Assembly (NCBI GenBank): GCA_027038555.1 | Contig: JALVVX010000017.1 | Coordinates: forward strand, 27,834 to 91,833 | Source: Nautiliaceae bacterium | GTDB taxonomy: Bacteria; Campylobacterota; Campylobacteria; Campylobacterales; Nautiliaceae | DNA: 64,000 bases | Direction of reading: 5' to 3' | Shown: positions 1 through 7,053 of the stretch, piece by piece | Layout: every line of letters begins with the position of its first letter | How positions within the stretch are numbered: the stretch's first letter is position 1 | The notes under the pieces: generated by a model | Databases searched by the model: none | Told to the model about the DNA's origin: nothing | What the model saw: the letters and a program-made list of their open reading frames with translations, nothing else | Translations under genes and position numbers: made by a program

Positions 1-117
1 AACATCGATGAAATACTTAAAACACTTAATACTGCCAAAAAACTTGAAAGAATTACGGATTCTGTTAAAACAATTGCAAAATATCTTCTGTTTGCAAAAG
101 AAGGAATAGATATATAA
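1..117 (+). CDS. phoU: PhoU-like phosphate signalling protein, C-terminal end only
   Basis: The open frame enters from the left edge and stops with TAA at 115-117, giving 38 residues. The peptide contains AKKLERITDSVKTIAKYLLF followed by AKEGID, which matches the last helix of PhoU (usual form LERIADHATNIAE...). PhoU damps phosphate uptake and Pho signalling through the Pst transporter and PhoR. The response regulator and kinase genes directly downstream support the call. Only the tail is visible, so the assignment rests on this motif and on context. Confidence 0.75.
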   Translation, partial: NIDEILKTLNTAKKLERITDSVKTIAKYLLFAKEGIDI

Positions 118-211
118 CAGTAAAAGGTGGATGGGTAGATGGGTGGATGTGGAAGTAGATAGCTAGAAGAGGGAGAAGAAGTTTTGAGTTTTGAGTTGTA
201 ATAAAAAAAAC
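118..211. repeat. G-rich degenerate intergenic repeat, copy A
   Basis: The plus strand of this gap is almost free of C and consists of repeated words such as GGTGGATGGG, TAGATGGGTGGATG and GTTTTGAGTTTTGAG. Similar words recur in gaps near 6941, 14498, 31360 (other strand) and 57605. No reading frame or clear promoter is seen inside it. It separates phoU from the response regulator gene. Confidence 0.6.
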
Positions 212-220
212 GGAGAGAAA

Positions 221-856
221 ATGTTAATAGCGATTATTGAAGATGAAGAGGATTTATTAGAACTTCTGGAATTTAACCTTTCACAAGAAGGTTATGATGT
301 TGTGGGATTTTTGAATACAAAGAAAATTAAAGATTTTATTATTGAAGAATCGCCTGATTTGTTAATTGTTGATAGAAACCTGCCAAATGTGGAAGGTGTA
401 AAATTTATAAAAGAGCTTAAAAGCGAAGGTTTTGATATTCCGGTAATTTTCCTCACTGCCAAAAACAGCGAAGAAGAGATACTAAAAGGTTTTGAAGCGG
501 GGGCGGATGATTATATTACAAAGCCTTTTAGTATGGCTGAGCTTAAAGCAAGAGTTAAAGCCGTATTAAAAAGAAACGGAAAATTTTCACATACACTTTT
601 ATATAAAAATTATAAGCTTGATTTAAATAACAGAATTTTACTCACTCCTGAAAATGAAATAAACCTAACAAAAAACGAATTTAACCTTTTAAAACTTTTC
701 TTTCAAAATCCCAAAAGAGTGGTGACAAGAGAAGAAATAGCGAATATATTGGAAATTAACGAAAAAAGTGTAAATGTCGCTGTCAACAGACTAAACCACA
801 AAATCAATATATTAAAAGCCGTAAGAGGCGTAGGATATAAACTCACGGAGCAGTAA
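221..856 (+). CDS. phoB: OmpR/PhoB-family response regulator
   Basis: A 211-residue transcription regulator. The receiver domain (about 1-115) has the acidic pair E7/D8, the phospho-acceptor D51 in LLIVDRNLPN, and the conserved lysine in the YITKPF motif. The C-terminal winged helix (about 120-211) ends in an OmpR-type RGVGYKL motif. I chose the ATG at 221, preceded by GGAGAG, over an in-frame TTG at 191 that would add ten unlikely residues. It overlaps the kinase gene by one base (TAATG), so the pair is translationally coupled. Lying just after phoU, it probably controls the phosphate starvation response. The family is certain; the PhoB identity is inferred from context. Confidence 0.85.
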   Translation: MLIAIIEDEEDLLELLEFNLSQEGYDVVGFLNTKKIKDFIIEESPDLLIVDRNLPNVEGVKFIKELKSEGFDIPVIFLTAKNSEEEILKGFEAGADDYITKPFSMAELKARVKAVLKRNGKFSHTLLYKNYKLDLNNRILLTPENEINLTKNEFNLLKLFFQNPKRVVTREEIANILEINEKSVNVAVNRLNHKINILKAVRGVGYKLTEQ

Positions 857-1635
857 TGAAAAAAACTTTTAAAAACTTTATAAAACAAAAAATTTGTAAA
901 AACGAACAAAGTAAAATTAAAAAACTCAAAAAAGAGCTTAAATTATTAAAAAAAGAAAATAAAAAACTCAAAATTCAAAACTCTTTTAAAGATGATGTAA
1001 TATCGGCTATATCACATGAATTTAAGAACCCCATTTCGATTATAAACGGTTATATCGAAACAATTTTAAATTCAAACCTTCCATATGAACTCCAAAAAAA
1101 ATTTCTTACAAAAATTCATAAAAACACTTTAAGATTATCAGAGCTTATCGACAGGCTTTATTTGATTACCAAAATAGAAAATAAAAAATTAAAAATCAAT
1201 AAAGAACATTTCAGACTTGATAAAGCTATAAAAGAAGTCGCAGAAAGTTTTGACGAAAAAAGAATAAAACTAAATTTAATCCCCTTAAATGTAAAAGCGG
1301 ATAAAAATTTAATACAAATTGTCATTTATAACCTTATATCAAATGCATTGAAATATTCAAAAAACGAGATAAATGTAAATCTTAATGAAAAATATTTTGA
1401 AGTTATTGACAAAGGTATAGGAATAGATAAAAAAAATCTTGCATTGATAAAAGAAAAATTTTTCAGAGTTGCAAAAAACGACTGGGACAATTCACTTGGT
1501 CTTGGACTTTATATTGTCGAGAAAATTCTAAAACTCCATAACACACATTTGGAAATTGAAAGTGAAATAAAAAAAGGAAGTAAGTTTTATTTTGATATTA
1601 CTTCGATAAAAGATAAGGAATTCCTACAACAATAG
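856..1635 (+). CDS. Sensor histidine kinase, PhoR-like, no membrane segment
   Basis: A 259-residue kinase. Residues 1-45 are a lysine-rich coiled coil. The HisKA H-box ISHEFKNPI follows with H54, then the HATPase domain with N-box (NLISNALKYS), G1 (DKGIGID) and G2 (GLGLYIV). It should autophosphorylate at H54 and pass the phosphate to the regulator encoded upstream. Unlike the usual PhoR there is no transmembrane or PAS segment, so it is probably cytoplasmic and must sense through a partner, plausibly PhoU/Pst. Its 3' end overlaps a small gene on the opposite strand by 38 bp. Confidence 0.85.
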   Translation: MKKTFKNFIKQKICKNEQSKIKKLKKELKLLKKENKKLKIQNSFKDDVISAISHEFKNPISIINGYIETILNSNLPYELQKKFLTKIHKNTLRLSELIDRLYLITKIENKKLKINKEHFRLDKAIKEVAESFDEKRIKLNLIPLNVKADKNLIQIVIYNLISNALKYSKNEINVNLNEKYFEVIDKGIGIDKKNLALIKEKFFRVAKNDWDNSLGLGLYIVEKILKLHNTHLEIESEIKKGSKFYFDITSIKDKEFLQQ

Positions 1636-1735
1636 AAGTAAGAGCAATTAATGCTATAAACATCAAAAGCATAAATCTCCAAAAAGGAAATGGTTTTTGT
1701 TTTTCATTTTCCATTTTCAATTTTCCATTTTCCAT
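1598..1735 (-). CDS. Small single-span membrane protein, unknown
   Basis: A 45-residue frame that begins at the stop codon of the 88-residue gene upstream (TAATG overlap). An AAGGAG sequence lies ten bases before the ATG, inside the end of that gene. The N-terminus (MENGKLKMENEKQKP) is hydrophilic and is encoded by a run of short ATGGAAAATGGAAAAT-type repeats. The rest (about residues 19-42) is one hydrophobic helix. The last 38 bases are antisense to the histidine kinase 3' end. I do not recognise the family. Coupling, the ribosome site and the membrane helix together suggest a real gene. Confidence 0.55.
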   Translation of the reverse strand: MENGKLKMENEKQKPFPFWRFMLLMFIALIALTSIVVGIPYLLSK

Positions 1736-2001
1736 TAGCATATCTCCTTTGCATTTGCAAAACTTGCTTTAATTAATTTAGTGTCTTCTGGTGTGCAAAG
1801 ATATATCTCATCATTAGCTTCTAAAAGATTAAACAAATCAACCAGTGCATCCACATTCATGGCTTTTATTCCGTATTTATCCCTTAAATATACGATTGAT
1901 TCGATATCGTTAACACAAAAAACCGCATCTTTAATCTCGCTTGCCTTATTTAGCCTATCAAACTTTTTATCATCAGCCGTATAAACATACACATATTTCA
2001 T
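1735..2001 (-). CDS. Conserved-looking small hypothetical protein
   Basis: 88 residues starting MKYVYVYTADDKKFDRL, with AAAAGGTAAGAA just upstream of the ATG. It looks like a small soluble alpha/beta protein with alternating strands and helices (YVYVYTA, AVFCVND, DALVDLFNLL, EIYLCTPED). No catalytic motif is visible and I do not recognise the family. It lies 105 bp after the nucleotidyltransferase-fold gene and is coupled to the small membrane protein that follows. Confidence 0.6.
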   Translation of the reverse strand: MKYVYVYTADDKKFDRLNKASEIKDAVFCVNDIESIVYLRDKYGIKAMNVDALVDLFNLLEANDEIYLCTPEDTKLIKASFANAKEIC

Positions 2002-2106
2002 TTCTTACCTTTTTTCTTTTTATAACAAACTTTTATTTGTTTAATATTAAATTTTTAATTTTACATTTTAAATTTACAATTTGTCTCATAAACTACTCTT
2101 TTTTCT

Positions 2107-2376
2107 TTATTTATATATATAAGGTAAAATATATTTGCTAATTCCATTTTTCGTTAGTAAATCAATTTTTTTTCCAGTCAACTCTTCTAAATTTAATTGA
2201 TACCCAATAAAATCAAGTAATGAAATATTTTTATCAAACTCCACATTCACATCGATATCGTTACATTCCTCCCCTTTTGCATATGAGCCGAAAAACTCAA
2301 TTCTTTTAGCACCTTTATCAGCCAGATAATCTATTATCTTTTTTTCAAGAGCCCTGTTTCTTATGTAATTTATCAT
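2107..2376 (-). CDS. MNT-type minimal nucleotidyltransferase-fold protein
   Basis: 89 residues. The core [19 protein letters not shown] matches the GSxAxGE...DxD motif of minimal nucleotidyltransferases (MntA/MNT family), where the two aspartates bind metal. These proteins usually act as antitoxins that AMPylate a HEPN RNase partner encoded next door. No HEPN-like gene (Rx4-6H motif) is seen beside it. The start overlaps the mnmG stop as ATGA, so it is translated from the flagellar/mnmG operon. It could be a solitary domesticated copy or act on a target encoded elsewhere. Confidence 0.75.
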   Translation of the reverse strand: MINYIRNRALEKKIIDYLADKGAKRIEFFGSYAKGEECNDIDVNVEFDKNISLLDFIGYQLNLEELTGKKIDLLTKNGISKYILPYIYK

Positions 2377-4244
2377 TTCCTGTTTTTCCTCATATTGATA
2401 TAAAGATGAATAATATCAATAGCCGCAGGTGTAACTCCGCTAATTTCACTTGCCTGAAATAGAGTTTTTGGTCTAATTTTTTCAAGTTTTTCGACAACTT
2501 CTCTGCTAAGACCAGGTATTCCTTTATATTCGAAATCATCAGGAATTTTTACATTTAGCATCTCTTTCATTCTGTCAATCTGAGATTTTTGCTTCTGAAT
2601 ATAATGATGATATCTTGCCTCAATCAAAACCTGTTCAAGCGCATCTTCACTTAAATTTTTAAGTTCTGGTGCAATTTTTAGAAGTTTTTCTTTATCAAAA
2701 GTGTGCCTGCTTGCTATTTTTCTAAGTTCCATTTTGTTTTGGATTTTATCTTCTCCCATTGCTTCAAGTATGGCATTTATTTCTTTATTAGGAGTTACAA
2801 ATGTTTCATTGAGATATTTCATTCCTTTATCAATCTCTTCTTTTAATTTTTCAACTCTTTTATATGTCTCTTCATCAAGAAGTCCAAGTTCATATCCGTA
2901 TTTTCCAAGCCTAAGTATTGCATTGTCTTCTCTTAGTAAGAGTCTATATTCAGACCTGCTTGTAAACATTCTGTATGGCTCATTTGTTCCTTTTGTAACT
3001 AAATCATCAATGAGCACCCCAATATAAGCCTCATCTCTTCTAAAAATCAGAGGCTCTTTTTCATCAAGTTTAAGTGCGGCGTTGATTCCTGCCATTATAC
3101 CCTGTGCCGCCGCTTCTTCGTATCCGGTTGTTCCGTTTATCTGACCTGCAAAGAAAAGACCTTCAATCTCTTTTGTTTCAAGTGAATGTTTAAGATTGGT
3201 AGGCTGAATAAAATCATATTCAATAGCATAACCGAATCTCACAATCTTAGCGTTTTCCAGCCCCGGGATTGAATGTATAAAATCTTCCTGAACATCCATC
3301 GGTAAAGAAGTTGAAAGACCGTTTAAATAATATTCGGTCGCTTCCATTGTCTGAGGCTCTACAAATACATGATGACGCTCTTTATCAGGAAATTTATTTA
3401 GTTTATCTTCAATGCTTGGACAGTATCTTGGACCTATCCCTTCTATCTGTCCCGTAAAAAGAGGGGCTCTGTGGAAATTTCCTTTGATAATGTCATGCGT
3501 TTTTTCATTTGTATATGTCACATAGCAAGGCAGTTGTTTAGGGTTAAATGTTTTTTTATCAGTCCTGAATGAAAAAGGTTTAGGATTTTCATCTCCGGGC
3601 TGTATTTCCATTTTGGAAAAATCAATACTTCTTGCATCAATTCTGGCAGTTGTCCCTGTTTTAAGTCTTTCAAGTTTAAATCCTAAATTTTCCAAAGATT
3701 TGCTTATTTTTTTAGCCGGAAGTTCATGAAATCTTCCGCCTTCTATTTTTACTGGACCAAAATGCATAAGCCCTCTCATAAATGTACCTGTTGTAAGTAT
3801 TAAAGCCTTACATTCATACTCATTTAAAAGATTTGTTTTAACTCCCGTAATTTTTCCGTTTTTAACAAGAATTTCATCAACTATCTCCTGAGCTACTGTC
3901 AGATTCGGAGTATTTAATATTTTATCTCTCATCCAGATTCTGTATCTGTCCATATCTATTTGAGCCCTGCTTCCCCTAACAGCCGGACCTCTGTTTTCGT
4001 TAAGGACTCTGAATTGAAGACCAGCATTATCAGTAGCAAGTGCCATAAGCCCGCCAAGAGCGTCTATTTCTTTAACCAAATGCCCTTTTGCAAGCCCTCC
4101 TATTGCCGGATTACAGCTTGCGGCTCCTATTTGTTCGACAAGCATTGTTAAAAGAAGGGTTTTTTTACCCATTTTAGCAGCGGCATGTGCGGCTTCGATA
4201 CCTGCATGTCCTCCGCCTACAACTATAACATCAAATTTTTTCAT
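2373..4244 (-). CDS. mnmG: tRNA uridine-5-carboxymethylaminomethyl synthase subunit MnmG
   Basis: About 623 residues, normal family length. The N-terminus has the FAD-binding motif [16 protein letters not shown]. Further along come the family sequence [12 protein letters not shown], the [17 protein letters not shown] region, and a C-terminal helical tRNA-binding domain. With MnmE it installs the cmnm5 group on wobble U34 of certain tRNAs. I use the ATG at 4244, which has AAAGGAG just upstream; the TTG at 4247 is too close to that site. The 5' end overlaps the fliO-like gene, so this housekeeping gene is cotranscribed with flagellar genes. Confidence 0.95.
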   Translation of the reverse strand: MKKFDVIVVGGGHAGIEAAHAAAKMGKKTLLLTMLVEQIGAASCNPAIGGLAKGHLVKEIDALGGLMALATDNAGLQFRVLNENRGPAVRGSRAQIDMDRYRIWMRDKILNTPNLTVAQEIVDEILVKNGKITGVKTNLLNEYECKALILTTGTFMRGLMHFGPVKIEGGRFHELPAKKISKSLENLGFKLERLKTGTTARIDARSIDFSKMEIQPGDENPKPFSFRTDKKTFNPKQLPCYVTYTNEKTHDIIKGNFHRAPLFTGQIEGIGPRYCPSIEDKLNKFPDKERHHVFVEPQTMEATEYYLNGLSTSLPMDVQEDFIHSIPGLENAKIVRFGYAIEYDFIQPTNLKHSLETKEIEGLFFAGQINGTTGYEEAAAQGIMAGINAALKLDEKEPLIFRRDEAYIGVLIDDLVTKGTNEPYRMFTSRSEYRLLLREDNAILRLGKYGYELGLLDEETYKRVEKLKEEIDKGMKYLNETFVTPNKEINAILEAMGEDKIQNKMELRKIASRHTFDKEKLLKIAPELKNLSEDALEQVLIEARYHHYIQKQKSQIDRMKEMLNVKIPDDFEYKGIPGLSREVVEKLEKIRPKTLFQASEISGVTPAAIDIIHLYINMRKNRK

Positions 4245-4983
4245 CAAACTCCTTTAATTTTTCCGCATTTTTTATATATTTTTGTAAATTATCAAGTTTT
4301 TCACTCATTTCTGTTTTTAAAAAATTATCAAATTCTGCCTTTGTAGATATATTTACCATATTCTCATCAAAAATATCAAGCAATATATTGCTGCTTCCTA
4401 CAAGCACAAGATATTTTCTGCCGTTAAATTCCATTAAAACTACTCTATTTTTTGTATCAAGAGGTTTTTGAAAAAGTATATTCATTCCGCTTTTAACAGG
4501 AAATTTTTTAACCGTTTTTTTTCTAATTATCCAAAGAACAATAGCAAGAATTATTAATATTGCAAGTGCAATTATATAACTGAAATAATCCAAACTATTC
4601 TGAGGATTTACAAAAGTAGTTATGTTTTCAGATGTATTCGTTGCAGTATTCATTATTCTAAATCTAAGCCCGTATCCGTCAGGTGTGAGAGCTACTGATA
4701 TTTTATATTTGGCTTTTGTATCAAAATGTATTAAAACCTCATTATTTTGAGGTAATATTTTTATTTTTTTAATAAAAAAATCACCAAATTCTTTATTGTA
4801 TTCTCGATTTGCATTTATATTGGTTATTATATAAGTATTTTCCCCGCTTTTTAATACTTTGCCTGAAAATTTAGAATCGAGTGACAACAACACATCAAGC
4901 TTATTTTTTGCAGGAAAAAAATTCACATTGACAAGATTACTTCCAAAAAGCATTACCGCTAAAAAAATAATTATTTTTTTCAT
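4231..4983 (-). CDS. fliO: FliO-like flagellar export protein
   Basis: 250 residues with a signal peptide (about 1-19), a periplasmic beta-rich region (about 25-120), one transmembrane helix (about 135-155) and a cytoplasmic C-terminus. That C-terminus carries the FliO-like core [20 protein letters not shown] and a lysine-rich tail. FliO helps assemble the FliP ring of the flagellar export gate. It follows fliN with an ATGA overlap and overlaps mnmG by about 14 bp. FliO is poorly conserved, so the call leans on topology, the [17 protein letters not shown] core and neighbours. Confidence 0.7.
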   Translation of the reverse strand: MKKIIIFLAVMLFGSNLVNVNFFPAKNKLDVLLSLDSKFSGKVLKSGENTYIITNINANREYNKEFGDFFIKKIKILPQNNEVLIHFDTKAKYKISVALTPDGYGLRFRIMNTATNTSENITTFVNPQNSLDYFSYIIALAILIILAIVLWIIRKKTVKKFPVKSGMNILFQKPLDTKNRVVLMEFNGRKYLVLVGSSNILLDIFDENMVNISTKAEFDNFLKTEMSEKLDNLQKYIKNAEKLKEFDEKI

Positions 4984-5303
4984 ATTTCCTCTCTTGTAAG
5001 ATAATAAATTAAAGAATTAGCATCAAGCACTTCATTAAGTCTAATAGCAAGATTTTTTTCATAAACCATAACTTCGCCTTTTCCTACAATTCTACCATTA
5101 ACATATACTTCGGCACTTTCGCCTGCCGGTTTATGCAAATCAATCACACTTCCTCTTTGAAGTTTAAGAATATCTCTAAGGCTCATTTCTATCCTTCCAA
5201 GGTCACTTTCAAATAGCACTTCCGTATCAAGAAGCTCTTCATAATCGGGAATAACTTCTTCTAATATTTTTTCAAGTTCTTCCAAATTAATCTCTTTTTC
5301 CAT
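4980..5303 (-). CDS. fliN: Flagellar motor switch protein FliN
   Basis: A 107-residue protein whose C-terminal 75 residues form a SpoA/FliN domain: MSLRDILKLQRGSVIDL, then AGESAEVYVNGRIVGKGEV and a final strand-helix. FliN forms the lower C-ring of the flagellar motor and docks FliH and CheY. The ATG at 5303 overlaps the preceding TGA (TGATG) and has AAGGAA upstream; the TTG at 5306 is less likely. The acidic N-terminus (about 1-25) is short. Position between a CheX-like gene and fliO supports the call. Confidence 0.9.
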   Translation of the reverse strand: MEKEINLEELEKILEEVIPDYEELLDTEVLFESDLGRIEMSLRDILKLQRGSVIDLHKPAGESAEVYVNGRIVGKGEVMVYEKNLAIRLNEVLDANSLIYYLTREEI

Positions 5304-5695
5304 CAAATTTCCTTAAAAAGAATAGAAAAACATTTACCTTGAATACTTAAATCTATTTTTTTATCATAATCCATATTAATATGTTTATAGAATTTAGGTG
5401 TTGTGATATCAAAATGGATATCTTCATCACTTGCAAGAACCTTGGCATTTCCGACAATCAGATTCGCTATTTCTTTTGAAAGGTCCTCAATATCATAATC
5501 CGTATCTCCAAATAAAAGCTCGCTTACAATATCCAACACATCTTTTGGCAATACAAGAAAAATGTCAATATTTTCATCTCCTCTTATATCGATTTCACTT
5601 ATAAATCCCTCTTTAACCTCACTTTCACAGTGATTTATTTCAGCGCCTATACTTTGAGCAAAATTTTCCGCCGCAGTTACAAAAAACTTTTCCAT
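5303..5695 (-). CDS. CheX/CheC-like phosphatase-fold protein of the flagellar switch
   Basis: 130 residues resembling the CheC/CheX/FliY phosphatase fold. The segment DLSKEIANLIVGNAKVLASD matches the conserved helix with E and N (E..N...G) that defines CheX-type active sites, and TPKFYKH fits the following strand. These proteins dephosphorylate CheY-P or form part of FliY. In many Campylobacterota FliY combines such a domain with a SpoA domain; here the domain lies in a separate gene directly upstream of fliN with a one-base overlap. Its first codon follows AAGGAG. Confidence 0.7.
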   Translation of the reverse strand: MEKFFVTAAENFAQSIGAEINHCESEVKEGFISEIDIRGDENIDIFLVLPKDVLDIVSELLFGDTDYDIEDLSKEIANLIVGNAKVLASDEDIHFDITTPKFYKHINMDYDKKIDLSIQGKCFSILFKEI

Positions 5696-5744
5696 TCATT
5701 CTCCTTGACATTATTATATAATTTTACCAAAAAAAAGGCTTAAT

Positions 5745-6476
5745 TTGATTAGTGCAATAATAGTAGGAATTATAACAGGTTTTTTCAGCGGATTTTTAGG
5801 AGTCGGCGGAGGAACTATACTTGTACCTATGCTTTTATTTTTAGGATTTCCTTTAAAAGAAGCAATAGGTATAAGTGTTACACAAATGATGATGAGTTCA
5901 ATTTACGGTTCATATTTAAATTATAAAAAAGGACTTCTGAAAATTAAAAACGGCCTCTCTCTTGCCATAGGCGGTGCTGTGGGAGCGGCTTTTAGCGGTT
6001 TTATAATAAAGCATGCAAGCAAAGAAGTTTTAGGAGCAATTTTTTTAACACTCGTATTTATTGCAATAATCAGATTTTTCATAACCGTAAAAGAACCTCA
6101 CGACGAACCTCCGATTGATAATAAAAAACTTTTTTTTATAGGACTTTTTGTAGGTGCAATCGCCATAAGCGTGGGAGTGGGAGGCGCAATACTCATAACT
6201 CCTATTCTTGTAGGATTTTTAAAATACAAACTAAAAACCACAGTCAGTCTCTCTTTGTTTTTTGTAGTGTTTTCATCAGTATCGGGATTTATCTCACAAA
6301 GTATAGCAGGTCATATAAATTATTTAGAAGGTTTTACGATTGGTCTTGCAAGCCTTGTCGGGACATATTTCGGAATAAAACTTTATCACAGTATCGATAC
6401 CAAAAACCATAAAAAAATACTTCTTGCCTGGTATATTTTTATTTTCTTTGCTATGATATATAAATTATACTTTTAA
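5745..6476 (+). CDS. TauE/SafE-family sulfur-compound permease
   Basis: 243 residues, a normal length for the family, with about eight membrane helices in two repeats. Each repeat carries a glycine-rich signature: FFSGFLGVGGGTILVPMLL near the start and AISVGVGGAILITP in the middle. TSUP-family proteins move sulfite, sulfoacetate, thiosulfate or related anions across the inner membrane; the substrate cannot be read here. The start is a TTG at 5745 with AAAAGG eight bases upstream and no better ATG. It is divergent from the flagellar operon. Confidence 0.85.
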   Translation: MISAIIVGIITGFFSGFLGVGGGTILVPMLLFLGFPLKEAIGISVTQMMMSSIYGSYLNYKKGLLKIKNGLSLAIGGAVGAAFSGFIIKHASKEVLGAIFLTLVFIAIIRFFITVKEPHDEPPIDNKKLFFIGLFVGAIAISVGVGGAILITPILVGFLKYKLKTTVSLSLFFVVFSSVSGFISQSIAGHINYLEGFTIGLASLVGTYFGIKLYHSIDTKNHKKILLAWYIFIFFAMIYKLYF

Positions 6477-6484
6477 GGAAAGAT

Positions 6485-6940
6485 ATGGATTATAAATTGG
6501 CGGTTGAAATTTTTGTGATTTTACTTATAGGTTTTAGAATTTACACACTGCAAAAATTCAACATAAAATCCGCCGCCGATAAACTGTTTGCACTTTATTA
6601 TCTTAGAAACCATTATCCCCTGCTTGGGGCTGTTATTATTTTTTATATATTTGAAATTGTAGCAGCAGAGCTGATTGTGCTCGAAAAAGTAGATATTCCT
6701 TTGATTTTTTTTGGAATGATTGAGCTTTTTATGATATATAGACACATATATATCCCTCTAAAAACTGACGACAGGGACGATTATATAGATACAGTTATAA
6801 AAAGGATGTTTTCAACTCTTACATATTCCGAATATATGGAAATAAAAGGAGAACTTTACAAACCTCAGCCGGTTTGGAAATTATATCTGACTGAGATGAT
6901 AGTGCTTTTTTTTGCAATATGGTCTATTGAAATGACGTAA
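6485..6940 (+). CDS. Hypothetical inner-membrane protein
   Basis: 151 residues with hydrophobic stretches at about 5-20, 48-70, 72-92 and 132-149, so probably four membrane helices. It starts nine bases after the TauE/SafE stop, with AAGGAAAGAT as ribosome site, and is likely cotranscribed with that gene. I do not recognise the family and no catalytic motif is visible. A role with the permease is possible but is only inferred from position. Confidence 0.75.
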   Translation: MDYKLAVEIFVILLIGFRIYTLQKFNIKSAADKLFALYYLRNHYPLLGAVIIFYIFEIVAAELIVLEKVDIPLIFFGMIELFMIYRHIYIPLKTDDRDDYIDTVIKRMFSTLTYSEYMEIKGELYKPQPVWKLYLTEMIVLFFAIWSIEMT

Positions 6941-7041
6941 GGGTAATGGGTAGATGGGTGAATGAGTTAATGAGTTAATGTGGGATATGTTATACATTTT
7001 ACTTATTCACCCATTCACCCTTACACTCATATACACAAAAA
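6941..7041. repeat. Degenerate intergenic repeat with hairpin, copy B
   Basis: The left half reads GGGTAATGGGTAGATGGG then GTGAATGAGTTAATGAG, and the right half TTATTCACCCATTCACCC. GGGTGAATGAG can pair with CTTATTCACCC, with one G-T pair, across a 30-40 base loop. The words match those of the other G-rich intergenic islands. It sits just before uvrA; no U-run follows the hairpin, so it is not an ordinary intrinsic terminator. Confidence 0.55.
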
Positions 7042-7053
7042 AAAGGAGTTTAT

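Noticed and set aside
5705-5722. Promoter TTGACA...TATAAT before the first TauE/SafE gene
   Set aside because: The boxes are only six bases apart, so they cannot form one sigma-70 promoter.
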